From Prevotella sp. (lineage in GTDB: Bacteria; Bacteroidota; Bacteroidia; Bacteroidales; Bacteroidaceae), in contig JAIKZG010000030.1 of assembly GCA_024682415.1 (NCBI GenBank), forward strand, positions 1 through 63,754: DNA of 63,754 nt. Reading direction: 5' to 3'. The notes beneath the pieces were generated by a model. That model ran no database searches, was not told the DNA's origin, and worked only from the letters and a program-made list of their open reading frames with translations. Shown here one piece after another: positions 42,181-51,013 of the stretch. Position numbers and translations under genes: made by a program. Position 1 is the stretch's first letter. Each line of letters begins with the position of its first letter.

Positions 42181-44769
42181 TCAGAAACTGAGCATGATAG
42201 AGAAGCGCACGCCATTTTTGCTCACATTGGCATGCTCATTATAATTCAGGCGATGCACGAAATCCACAGCAAACAATCCCAAAATATTGTGTACACCAGC
42301 CAACAGCTCCACGTATGGTTTACCACCATCAAAAAGATAACTCTCATCGGGCATTCTCATAAGGATTTCGGAATTGGCATTACGCTCAAGCCACGGATTA
42401 TTCTTGTCTGTGAGCTTACCCCACATAGCTTTCACACCGAAGAACTCACGCCAATGCAGCTTCTTTACCAACGGCACACGGTTAAGAAGTTTGCCGTTCA
42501 TATCCCACGACAACGAGCAGAACAACATTCTGTCGGTGAGGAACTCCATATTCCTCATCAAGTTAAACTCCGTTTCAATCTCCTGCTTCTCAAAAAAATA
42601 ATTAAGGCTGATTGGTGGCATGATAAGCAGAGGAAACGGCACCTGATTCCACTGAGCGCCCGCGCGGGCACGTGCATCTACATACCCCCACGAACCGAGC
42701 CACTGACGCTTATACAAACCAGCCTCGGTATAATTCATGCGATAATCACCACCAATGAAGCCTTTCATGCCCATGGTGTGGGAAAGCGTAAATTCCGGAG
42801 CGTCAAGATTCACTTTTGAACGACGTTGCTTGGAGTTTACATATTTCTGCCCCGGGCTGTATCTCAATCCTGCGTTTAGCTCCGTAGTCCTTATTCTGCA
42901 TATCAACGGATCACCATCGTTTATATCCGTTGCCACAGGCTGAAATATCAAATCACCTGTAGGACGGTTGCTCTCAAGCTTTATCGAGCTGTTGAAAGCC
43001 AGTCCATAATCAGTTTCATAAACAAAGCTCAGCTTCTGCTTGTTTATGAAATACATCTGCTCCACCTTCTGAGTGCGCACAGACATAAACACATTATCCT
43101 TGTCGTGATTTGACATCACGTCGGAGGGCGACATCACATCACGAGTAGTTTCAAAGATGATATTACGCTGCGGAAACTCAAAAGGATCGTTTTGCTTTTT
43201 GTTTATGCTGTAAGTCAGCTTAGAGTCATAATAATGCTCACGCGACTTCGCACCGTAAGCATAGAAACCGCTCCAGAAGAAATGCGGATTAAGCTTGGCG
43301 GTAGTCTTTCCGCTCAGTCGGAATCTCAATCCGTCAATAAAGTTATGCGAAACAATAGTGTTCAATGGCCCTATGTCGAAACGGCTCTTCCTATCATGGC
43401 TGCCTGTCTCCACATAATTTTCCAATAAAGCCTGCAATGCCATCATCACCCATCGATAATGCTTGCCCTGTTTCAGCCTGTGCAATATCTCATCCATATT
43501 TGCCTCCGCATGAGTTAGCTCCACGGCTCTGTTCACCCTCCAGAAATCATCATCGCGGATATTCGCGTCTGGGTCGGTGATGGTGGAAACCTTGCCTCTG
43601 AACAGTTTGTCGGGCAACGGAGAAAAGTCGTAATCCTCACGACGAGTGCTGCGACTGACATAGAAAGAACCTGCATGCTCGTTTATAAGACTCATCTCCA
43701 CGCTCATGTCGTCATCTGAAAGCACCCACTGCCCATTGCTCAGCTTGCTATACTCCACGCGTATCGTCATCTCGTCTACATAGTTCACATTACTTGTCTT
43801 CGGGATGGTGAGGTCGCAGCGTTTCACATGCAGAGCGGAGTCATCGGTAACATAAAGCGAACCTCTGAAGCCGAAGTCCTGCTGATTGCTCGGCGTAAAT
43901 TCCAGATGTATACACCTATGCCCTGCCACCATGACAGTGTCTTCTATATAGAAATGATAGAAAGAAACGGCTGTGCGCCCTATCGGACTTGGAAACGGAT
44001 ATTGCAGCAATCTCACATAATCATCATATATGTCCACATCTGTGAACACCTCTTTCAACACCTCACTTAGGATGTCACCCGTCTGGAATATGCTGTTCAG
44101 TCCGTTGTCATGTTTTCCTGTGATATATGTCTTCTCATTCTGTGGCTCTCGTCTGTAGATATGTCGTGAAGCCGTTTCCGAATAGCTTATCGGCAGAATG
44201 TTCTTCTTATTGTAGTCTACTTTCTCCACATAATCTTTCAGCCACGGCAGTTTCTGAAAGATGCCTTTCTTCATATCATTCTCGCGGATATTGTTTAAGG
44301 CAATCGACAATTTCTGATACCTGTTATATGAATAGTAGTCGTTGATTCTCAGGTCGTTACTTTTCTTTGCGGCAATCACACGTTTCATCAATTCCACCGC
44401 TGGATTGTTCTTGCGGCTGTATCTGCCTTTGCGCGCGTGTACCACCACTTCGTGCAGACTTTCCTCAGCTTCTCTCAGCACCACTCGCAATGGATTTCTC
44501 ACATCGGCATTTACTTTTATGCGTTCCGTTTTCAATCCCACGCAGCTCACTGCCAACATCCACCCATTGTGTCGCTCTATCTCGAAATTGCCGTCTGCAT
44601 CGCTGATTACCATCAGCCCCTTGTGTCCAGGATAAGAAATTGTCGCTCCAGGAATAGTCACGCCATCTTTATCTTCCACCACGCCTTTCAGCATCTGTGC
44701 ACTCACATCTATCGGGAGAATCGCAAGCAACAACATTAGTAATATATATTTTATGTATTTTCCTGTCAT
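42181..44769 (-). CDS. DUF5686 outer-membrane protein with carboxypeptidase-regulatory-like domain
   Basis: 862 residues. Signal peptide (YILLMLLLAILPIDVSAQ), an N-terminal CarboxypepD_reg-like domain at about 26-105 (LKGVVEDKDGVTIPGATISY), then the DUF5686 region to the C-terminus ending in a beta-barrel-like stretch and terminal SF. DUF5686 proteins are Bacteroidota-specific outer-membrane proteins of unknown function. Ends 242 bp upstream of the GNAT ATG, with the 84-bp repeats between. Confidence 0.9.
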   Translation of the reverse strand: MTGKYIKYILLMLLLAILPIDVSAQMLKGVVEDKDGVTIPGATISYPGHKGLMVISDADGNFEIERHNGWMLAVSCVGLKTERIKVNADVRNPLRVVLREAEESLHEVVVHARKGRYSRKNNPAVELMKRVIAAKKSNDLRINDYYSYNRYQKLSIALNNIRENDMKKGIFQKLPWLKDYVEKVDYNKKNILPISYSETASRHIYRREPQNEKTYITGKHDNGLNSIFQTGDILSEVLKEVFTDVDIYDDYVRLLQYPFPSPIGRTAVSFYHFYIEDTVMVAGHRCIHLEFTPSNQQDFGFRGSLYVTDDSALHVKRCDLTIPKTSNVNYVDEMTIRVEYSKLSNGQWVLSDDDMSVEMSLINEHAGSFYVSRSTRREDYDFSPLPDKLFRGKVSTITDPDANIRDDDFWRVNRAVELTHAEANMDEILHRLKQGKHYRWVMMALQALLENYVETGSHDRKSRFDIGPLNTIVSHNFIDGLRFRLSGKTTAKLNPHFFWSGFYAYGAKSREHYYDSKLTYSINKKQNDPFEFPQRNIIFETTRDVMSPSDVMSNHDKDNVFMSVRTQKVEQMYFINKQKLSFVYETDYGLAFNSSIKLESNRPTGDLIFQPVATDINDGDPLICRIRTTELNAGLRYSPGQKYVNSKQRRSKVNLDAPEFTLSHTMGMKGFIGGDYRMNYTEAGLYKRQWLGSWGYVDARARAGAQWNQVPFPLLIMPPISLNYFFEKQEIETEFNLMRNMEFLTDRMLFCSLSWDMNGKLLNRVPLVKKLHWREFFGVKAMWGKLTDKNNPWLERNANSEILMRMPDESYLFDGGKPYVELLAGVHNILGLFAVDFVHRLNYNEHANVSKNGVRFSIMLSF

Positions 44770-44799
44770 ACCTGAAAAATCTCCTTTTTACATACAGAT

Positions 44800-44949
44800 T
44801 TATAATAAAGCAGATAAATCTTTTTCTATCTTAATTACTTCTTCCCTTAATGGCACGATATCCTGCTTTACAGTATTAAATATCATCTCTGGATCAGTAG
44901 CCGCATATCAGCCTGATGTTCCACAAATTGGAGCATATCTATTATTTTA
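44800..44949 (-). pseudogene. Collapsed hepT (HEPN) remnant
   Basis: Directly after the second mntA stop, the minus strand reads SIDKIIDMLQFVEHQADM in one frame (N-terminal HepT-like helix), then, after a frame change, ATDPEMIFNTVKQDIVPLRE followed by EVIKIEKDLSALL and stop. The latter aligns in pattern with the intact HepT C-terminus (TIKPEQVWQTIEDDIEPLKD). The central part including the RxxxxHxY active site is missing, so this is an internally deleted, inactive copy. Confidence 0.7.
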
Positions 44950-45246
44950 TCAATTGATATAGATTGCATCTTCTTCCAATGATTTTTTAAATAGCGGTCG
45001 CATTATAGCCCCTAATGAAACGACATCTACTTTGCATTTCATTATGTCCTCCAACTCAGCCTGAATACTATACATAGTTATCAAGCTGGCATTGTTCAAC
45101 TTCACGCAAACATCAACATCACTATTTTCGTTTTGCTGTCCACGCGCTATACTGCCAAATATGCCAATACGTTCTATGCCGTAATGTCCACTTCTTCTGC
45201 TTTTGAAGTCGGCAAGTTTGTCTATAACTTCTTTTGTTGTTATCAT
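44950..45246 (-). CDS. MntA-type nucleotidyltransferase, copy 2
   Basis: 98 residues from ATG 45246 (MITTKEVIDKLADFKS); a longer start is open but lies before the -7 box. Minimal nucleotidyltransferase motif GSIARGQQNENSDVDVCV intact. In HEPN/MNT modules this enzyme AMPylates the HEPN toxin (family knowledge). Here the cognate HEPN gene downstream is collapsed, leaving an orphan unless it acts on the upstream HepT. Own promoter identical to that of copy 1. Confidence 0.85.
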   Translation of the reverse strand: MITTKEVIDKLADFKSRRSGHYGIERIGIFGSIARGQQNENSDVDVCVKLNNASLITMYSIQAELEDIMKCKVDVVSLGAIMRPLFKKSLEEDAIYIN

Positions 45247-45249
45247 ATT

Positions 45250-45273
45250 CACCACAAAGATAAACAATCTTTT
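45250..45273 (-). promoter_or_regulatory. Promoter of mntA copy 2
   Basis: Minus-strand AAAAGATTGTTTATCTTTGT (then GGTG) with -7 TATCTTTG (CAAAGATA at 45255-45262), identical over 24 bp to 45942-45965. The start site would fall close to the ATG at 45246. Confidence 0.7.
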
Positions 45274-45277
45274 AATA

Positions 45278-45634
45278 TTAATCAATATCTATTTCTTTCT
45301 GTAATATACTTTCTATTTTATCTTTTAAAGGTTCTATATCATCCTCTATCGTTTGCCACACTTGCTCAGGTTTTATTGTATAATAACCATGCACAAGCAC
45401 ATGGCGCATTTTCTCAATAACATCCCATTCTACCTCTGGATGATTACCACGAAATTCTTTTGTAAGCATATAAACAGCTTCACCTATTATTTCTACATGC
45501 TTAACGAAGCCAAAGAAGATTATAGGATCATTACAAACATCCTCTAAACTGTATTTTCCTTTATTGCATAAAAGAACATTTGCAGCCGATACTATATGTT
45601 CCAATCTGCCTTTATCTTTAATCTTCTCTCTCAT
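45278..45634 (-). CDS. hepT: HepT-like HEPN ribonuclease toxin
   Basis: 118 residues, DUF86/HepT. The HEPN active motif RHVLVHGYY fits RxxxxHxY (residues about 81-88), including the Tyr that partner MntA modifies. Preceded by VEIIGEAVYMLTKEF, typical of the family. Overlaps mntA copy 1 by 17 bp, so coupled. Cleaves RNA when unmodified (family knowledge). Confidence 0.92.
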   Translation of the reverse strand: MREKIKDKGRLEHIVSAANVLLCNKGKYSLEDVCNDPIIFFGFVKHVEIIGEAVYMLTKEFRGNHPEVEWDVIEKMRHVLVHGYYTIKPEQVWQTIEDDIEPLKDKIESILQKEIDID

Positions 45635-45926
45635 ATATCAATATTTTATCATGATTGGCAGTGCCGGCAGCGAAAGGCAACAACCTATCTTCTTCCACTA
45701 AATCAACAGGTCTGCCTATTGCCTTTTCAAGATTAAGCATCATTTTCGAAATAGTAAACAGCGTGATACGGGCATTCTTATCATATTTTACAAGAATATC
45801 CACATCACTATCCTTTGTTTCTTCCCCACGAGAGTAAGAACCAAACAACCAAGCCTTTTCCACTGGCTGATTTTTCAAATGCTGCTGTATGATAGGTATT
45901 AAAACCTCAGTTTGCTTAGAAATCAT
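45618..45926 (-). CDS. mntA: MntA-type nucleotidyltransferase antitoxin, copy 1
   Basis: 102 residues. Motif GSYSRGEETKDSDVDILV (GSxSRG plus DxD) at about 28-45, LDKAIGRPVDLV-like segment LEKAIGRPVDLVEEDRLLP. First gene of an intact MNT-HEPN module with hepT. The promoter at 45942-45965 is shared in sequence with copy 2. Confidence 0.92.
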   Translation of the reverse strand: MISKQTEVLIPIIQQHLKNQPVEKAWLFGSYSRGEETKDSDVDILVKYDKNARITLFTISKMMLNLEKAIGRPVDLVEEDRLLPFAAGTANHDKILIYERED

Positions 45927-45941
45927 AATTTCATTTTTCTA

Positions 45942-45965
45942 CACCACAAAGATAAACAATCTTTT
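45942..45965 (-). promoter_or_regulatory. Promoter of mntA-hepT
   Basis: Same 24 bp as 45250-45273, with -7 TATCTTTG, about 20 bp upstream of the ATG at 45926. Confidence 0.7.
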
Positions 45966-46003
45966 AGCACGATGCAAATTTTATAGAAAAAGATGAAAAG
46001 CAA

Positions 46004-46039
46004 AGAGGCTTCACTGCACACTATTGCAACGAAGCCTCT
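46004..46039 (-). terminator. Terminator of SusC/SusD pair 1
   Basis: AGAGGCTTC / GAAGCCTCT stem with 18-nt loop after the SusD stop on the minus strand. Confidence 0.75.
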
Positions 46040-46074
46040 CATAAAGATATTAAGATGTTACGATATGTATCAAA

Positions 46075-47580
46075 TTAATAAAGAGGGTTTTGAACAATTT
46101 CTGGATTTGCGTTAATCTCATCCTGTGGAATCAAAGGCAAAGCCTTCTTTGAATCACGATTGAAAGTACGAGCATCCTCTTTAAGAATATCATTCCAACC
46201 TCTATCGGCATCATTAGTATAGCGAACAACAGTTTCGCCACGACGGAGAACATCAAAATAACGCTGACCCTCACCTACGAGTTCCTTACGACGCTCTACA
46301 TAGATGCGATCAAGAGTTACATCGGCAGCAGTAACAACCTTGCTTGCGTCTGTTGTACGATTGCGGATGATATCGTTCAAATACTTAGCAGCCTTCTCCT
46401 TGTTGCCTGCATTGAAAGCAGCCTCAGCTGCTGAGAGATAAACCTCAGAAAGACGGAGCATAGGAACATCATCATAACGAACGTCACCATTAATTGCAGG
46501 GAACTTATCTAAGAACACTTTATTATCACCATAAACAGCCTTATCCTGTTTTGTATCAGAAGCGACTAAGATATCATTTCTTACATCTTGAGGATCAGAA
46601 GTAAGCATATCAACAAACTTCTTTGACGCAATCAAATCACCATAACCAGAAGCGACTTTTGAATCATTCTCACGATACAAATAAGCAATACCTTCACGAT
46701 CAGTCCAGTCGGTTGTATTGGTGATAACAAATTCGAAAATCATTTCATTGCCATGGTTTCCGTCATTCTCGTTCCATGCCGAAGCATACTGTGAAGCGGT
46801 CCACAATTTATATGGTGAGTGCTCAATAATATCTTCCGCTGTTGAAAGAGCCTTATCCCAATCGCCCATAGTAAGATATACACGAGTAAGGAGTGCCTTT
46901 GCAGCCCAAATATTGATATAGCCTGGAGTCTTTCCTGTTTCCAAAGTACCCGAAGCAATAGCATCATTTAAATCTACCAAGACTTGCTTATAACAATCAG
47001 AAACAGTACTACGTGGCAATTTCTCCTCCGCATTCAAAGCTGTTGTAGAAAATGGAACGCCAAGAGATGCACCATTATCCTTTGTATAAGGCACGCCATA
47101 GATGCGAGTCAAATCAAACAAAGCATAAGCACGAATAACCTTTGCCTCGTTTTCGTATTGTACAGACTGCTCATCAGTAAGACCGGAATTGATAATTCTA
47201 TTTGCGCGTCCTATTACAACGTATGGAGACAACCATGTAGAATTACTACTATTAAACTGGTCTGCTGTAGCATAAGTCATATAATACTGAAAGCTACCTC
47301 GGCTACTACCAGTTATATGGTTATACTGAATATCTTCACCACGAACATCACCATAAGTAAATATTTCACGAGCATAATAATCAGTAAGATTGTGATCACC
47401 TTTGAATGATTTATACAAACCTACGCGCGCACTTGCCAATGCTTCGGTTGAATTTAACGCGCCATCGGCAGGAATACCGTCAGAAGGACTTTCATCAAGC
47501 CAATTCGTTCCACAAGAAGAAAGACTTGCGGTAACGATTAATCCCATTGAAAGAGAATATATTATTTTAGTTAATTTCAT
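46075..47580 (-). CDS. SusD/RagB-family lipoprotein 1
   Basis: 501 residues. Lipobox LSSC (Cys23) followed by GTNWLDESPSDG. SusD pattern: TPR-like helical core (VIRAYALFDLTRIYGVPYTK; NIWAAKALLTRVYLTMGDWD) and C-terminal RIYVERRKELVGEGQRYFDV with the usual ending ALPLIPQDEINANP. Glycan- or ligand-binding lid of the SusC partner encoded just upstream (19-bp gap). Confidence 0.95.
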   Translation of the reverse strand: MKLTKIIYSLSMGLIVTASLSSCGTNWLDESPSDGIPADGALNSTEALASARVGLYKSFKGDHNLTDYYAREIFTYGDVRGEDIQYNHITGSSRGSFQYYMTYATADQFNSSNSTWLSPYVVIGRANRIINSGLTDEQSVQYENEAKVIRAYALFDLTRIYGVPYTKDNGASLGVPFSTTALNAEEKLPRSTVSDCYKQVLVDLNDAIASGTLETGKTPGYINIWAAKALLTRVYLTMGDWDKALSTAEDIIEHSPYKLWTASQYASAWNENDGNHGNEMIFEFVITNTTDWTDREGIAYLYRENDSKVASGYGDLIASKKFVDMLTSDPQDVRNDILVASDTKQDKAVYGDNKVFLDKFPAINGDVRYDDVPMLRLSEVYLSAAEAAFNAGNKEKAAKYLNDIIRNRTTDASKVVTAADVTLDRIYVERRKELVGEGQRYFDVLRRGETVVRYTNDADRGWNDILKEDARTFNRDSKKALPLIPQDEINANPEIVQNPLY

Positions 47581-47599
47581 GTTGTTTTCTTTAATTAAA

Positions 47600-50500
47600 T
47601 TAGAAACCGAGTTCTATACCGAATGTAAATGTACGCAATGCAGGTGTCTGAACTATGCAACGACCATTAACTGGCATTTCAGGATCGACACGAAGATCAT
47701 CGCTCTTCCATGTCAACAAATTAGATGCTGAGAAATAAGCTCTTGCTTTGCTCAAACCAAGACTCTGAATATAGCTCTTTGGTGCGCTGAAGCCAATAGT
47801 CAAATTCTTAACTCGCAAATAATCTGTAGGCATCAACCAGCGAGAAGACATAACTGCAGAAGAACCATACTGGAACTTCGGAAGAGCTGCGATGTCGCCT
47901 GGTTTTTGCCATGTAGCAGCAGCGTTATAATAAGAAGGAACAGCACCTTTATAAAGATTTACGCCACCATTTGACTGCTGCCATGTAGCATAATCTACAG
48001 CGTCGCCGCCGATAGAATAAGTGATTGTGCAACCGAAATCGATGAACTTATAAGTGATATTGTTTGTAATACCACCTTCCAAAGAAGCCTGATGCTTACC
48101 TACAATTGTCTTATTAGCCTCACTCACCTCTGTCGTAGTGTTGCGAGCTGTCTTAGGATCATCACCATTTACATAGTAAAGTTCCTTACCTGTCTTTGGA
48201 TCCACACCGGCATACTCATACATATAGTAAGAATAATATGGCTGACCTACTTTGTGAATCAAGATACCACTAATAATCTGATCCTCACCGCTCAATTTAA
48301 CAACCTTGTTGCTGTTGTGAGCCATATTCAAAGAAGTAGTCCAAGTGAAGTCCTTTGTCTGAAAGTTCTGAGAAGTGATTGTCAATTCAAAACCGGTATT
48401 CTTCAGAGAACCGATATTTTGAGCAACCTTTGTTTCATAATCTGAATTATAATATCCAGGAACAGCAGAAATAGGCATATCAAAAATCAAATCCTTTGTC
48501 TTACGAGTATACCAATCGAAAGCCACATTTAAGCGATTCCAGAAAGTGAGGTCAAGACCAACATTGAACGCATAGTTCTTCTCCCACTTCAAATCTGCGT
48601 TACCGATACCTACGATACCCATACCAGACTGACCATTATAATACTCACCATATTTGTAAAGGTTCATATAATCATAATAGTTAGAAGGCTGAGTACCATT
48701 CACACCATAAGAAAGACGCAATTTACCGTCAGAAACGACACTCTTCAAAGGAGCGAAGAAGTTTTCCTCTGAGAAACGCCAAGAACCAGATACAGACCAG
48801 AAATCGCCCCAACGATTGTCATGAGCCAAACGAGAGCTGCCGTCACGACGATAGCTTACGCCTGCATAATAACGATTATTGAAGTTATAGTTTACACGAC
48901 CAAGCAAAGAAACCAAGCGATAACCAGATTTTTTACTTTCACCACCTGTTGAACCCGCATTCGCGAATTCATACATTTCGCCAGGATAATCTTCACCAAA
49001 GATGTAATTATAAGAATGCTTAAAGTCTTCTGTCTCGAAACCAAGAAGAGCATCTATATTATGAGCTCCGAATGTCTTTATATAAGACAATTGCATCTGA
49101 GTATTAAACTGATCATTATTACTCAAAATACGCTGCATAACACCGGCAGGACCGCCATTACGTGAGTATTTATCCCAAAGAACGTCTTCCTGAGTACGAT
49201 TCTGATCATAAGTAATCTTTTCACTCAAATTCAAATTATCCCAAATATTATAAGTCAATTGAATAGAATTGAATGTTCTTCTTGTGTCAGAAACATCAGA
49301 ACTATGATCTCTTTCATATAGAGGGTTGGTATTTTTCATACCGCAGCTCTTTACAATAGAATAAGAACCATCTTCATTTACACTATATGGTGTATAAGAA
49401 GGATTCTGGAAATATGCATAATTAGCAAGCGCGCCATCATAAGATGTTCCTTCATTTGCCAAATTCTGCTTCATTTTAGAGAATAAAGATTGAGCACGCA
49501 AAGTAAAGCGACCAAATTTATGTGTTACATTTATATTGCCTGTAAATCTTTCTAAGCCATTATTGTAAACAATACCCTCCTGCTTCATATAAGACAATGA
49601 AGAATAGAACTTGGTATTATCAGAACCACCATCCAAACTTACTTGATAGTTAGAGTGATGACCTGTTCTGAACAAGATATCTTTCCAATCAGTCCAACCT
49701 GTTTTGGGTTTTTCAGCATACTGATCAATATTAGCTTTTGCATAAGCTTCTGCTTCTGCTTCAGTCTTTCCTGAATCGTAGAGAGCATAGTTCTTCAAAC
49801 CGAGTTCAAGCAATTCACGACGAGCCTCACCGCTTAATATAGGACGATAATCAATTGCCATATTAGAAACGCCCCAATCGCTACGGAAATTCACATGAGT
49901 TTTACCTTTACCACCGCTCTTAGTAGTGATGACAATCACACCATTTGCAGCACGAGAACCATACAAAGAAGCAGCGGCTGCGTCCTTGATCACTGTGATA
50001 GACTCAATATCGTTACTATTTAATGTAGCCAAAATATTAGTACCAGAAGCATTGTAACCTGCAGAAGGACCACTAAATTCGCTAATATTACCGCTCTGCA
50101 TTGGAGTACCGTCAATAACATACAATGGGTCGTTGCCGGCATTGATAGAACCCATACCGCGAACACGAACGCTTGACACAGCACCAGGTGCGCCAGACGT
50201 TGATGTCACAGACACGCCAGGAACACCACCAGCCAATTTATCTTCAACGGAAACAGCAGGAACGTCTTCCAATTTGCTTGTATTCAATGTAGAAGCAGCA
50301 CCTGTAAAGGTTGATTTCTTAAAACTACCGTAACCTGTAACTACAACTTCATCAAGAATCTTGTTATCAGCCTTAAGCGCGATCTTAATATTCTGCGAAG
50401 CCTTCACTGTTTTGGTTAGCATGCCAATGTAAGAAACTTCGAGCTTTGCGCCCTCGTTTACATTAGGCAATGTGAATTCTCCATCAACATTAGTGACTGT

Positions 50501-50653
50501 ACCGGTCTTAGTGCCAACGACTTTAACCGACGCACCAATCACAGGCTCACCATCATCGGCAGAGACAACAGTACCAGTGATTCGTGACTGCGCCATAGCC
50601 ATTCCTACGAAAAGGAACAGAGAGGCGAGAATCATTGTTAGTCTTTTTTTCAT
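47600..50653 (-). CDS. SusC/RagA-family TonB-linked outer-membrane transporter 1
   Basis: 1017 residues from ATG 50653 (MKKRLTMILASLFLFVGMAM, signal peptide). Carboxypeptidase-regulatory-like domain at about 20-95 (ITGTVVSADDGEPVIGASVK), the linker LDEVVVTGYGSFKKSTFTGA, plug domain with SVRVRGMGSINAGNDPLYVI then DGTPM, and a barrel ending in GIELGF. Imports an oligosaccharide or peptide with SusD; no hydrolase or hybrid regulator is adjacent, so the substrate is unknown. The 5' leader is conserved with the second SusC. Confidence 0.96.
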   Translation of the reverse strand: MKKRLTMILASLFLFVGMAMAQSRITGTVVSADDGEPVIGASVKVVGTKTGTVTNVDGEFTLPNVNEGAKLEVSYIGMLTKTVKASQNIKIALKADNKILDEVVVTGYGSFKKSTFTGAASTLNTSKLEDVPAVSVEDKLAGGVPGVSVTSTSGAPGAVSSVRVRGMGSINAGNDPLYVIDGTPMQSGNISEFSGPSAGYNASGTNILATLNSNDIESITVIKDAAAASLYGSRAANGVIVITTKSGGKGKTHVNFRSDWGVSNMAIDYRPILSGEARRELLELGLKNYALYDSGKTEAEAEAYAKANIDQYAEKPKTGWTDWKDILFRTGHHSNYQVSLDGGSDNTKFYSSLSYMKQEGIVYNNGLERFTGNINVTHKFGRFTLRAQSLFSKMKQNLANEGTSYDGALANYAYFQNPSYTPYSVNEDGSYSIVKSCGMKNTNPLYERDHSSDVSDTRRTFNSIQLTYNIWDNLNLSEKITYDQNRTQEDVLWDKYSRNGGPAGVMQRILSNNDQFNTQMQLSYIKTFGAHNIDALLGFETEDFKHSYNYIFGEDYPGEMYEFANAGSTGGESKKSGYRLVSLLGRVNYNFNNRYYAGVSYRRDGSSRLAHDNRWGDFWSVSGSWRFSEENFFAPLKSVVSDGKLRLSYGVNGTQPSNYYDYMNLYKYGEYYNGQSGMGIVGIGNADLKWEKNYAFNVGLDLTFWNRLNVAFDWYTRKTKDLIFDMPISAVPGYYNSDYETKVAQNIGSLKNTGFELTITSQNFQTKDFTWTTSLNMAHNSNKVVKLSGEDQIISGILIHKVGQPYYSYYMYEYAGVDPKTGKELYYVNGDDPKTARNTTTEVSEANKTIVGKHQASLEGGITNNITYKFIDFGCTITYSIGGDAVDYATWQQSNGGVNLYKGAVPSYYNAAATWQKPGDIAALPKFQYGSSAVMSSRWLMPTDYLRVKNLTIGFSAPKSYIQSLGLSKARAYFSASNLLTWKSDDLRVDPEMPVNGRCIVQTPALRTFTFGIELGF

Positions 50654-50704
50654 AAAAATCTCTCTATTTAAATTATGTGTATTATTTGTTTTCTCTTTCA
50701 AATC

Positions 50705-50732
50705 ATGACAACTACCGCATTGGAAGTGTCAT
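50705..50732 (-). promoter_or_regulatory. Conserved leader hairpin of SusC 1
   Basis: ATGACA / TGTCAT stem in the predicted 5' leader. The second SusC leader has an analogous hairpin at 55821-55850, and in both the -7 box is 107 bp from the ATG. Confidence 0.55.
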
Positions 50733-50961
50733 TTTCTAAGTTTTAAGTAATCTAAGGCGCAAAATTAATACTTTTGAATTTAAAACTTATATAAATTTAT
50801 CAAAAAATGAACCGCGAACGCCAAAAATTAACATTTCAGCCACGTTTTCGCATGATTTTGCCACGAAAAAGCGATTAAAATACGCATATTTATAGTTTTT
50901 AGGTTAAGCAGATTACGATTTGAAAGAAGAATGGTCTTTGACGGCTGTAATAAAAAAATAA

Positions 50962-50994
50962 ATGACCGCGAAAAGCATTGCCCTCCGCGGTCAT
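50962..50994 (-). terminator. Terminator of SusC/SusD pair 2
   Basis: ATGACCGCG / CGCGGTCAT stem; followed on the minus strand by TTATTTTTTTA. Confidence 0.85.
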
Positions 50995-51013
50995 GATTTA
51001 TGAATTATTTCGT

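Larger units (their letters stand above)
50654..51013. other. Leader of SusC 1 and terminator of SusD 2
   Basis: Contains the SusC 1 leader with hairpin (50705-50732), the -7 box TAATTTTG (minus, 50760-50767), and the terminator of the upstream SusC/D pair (50962-50994). Confidence 0.75.
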
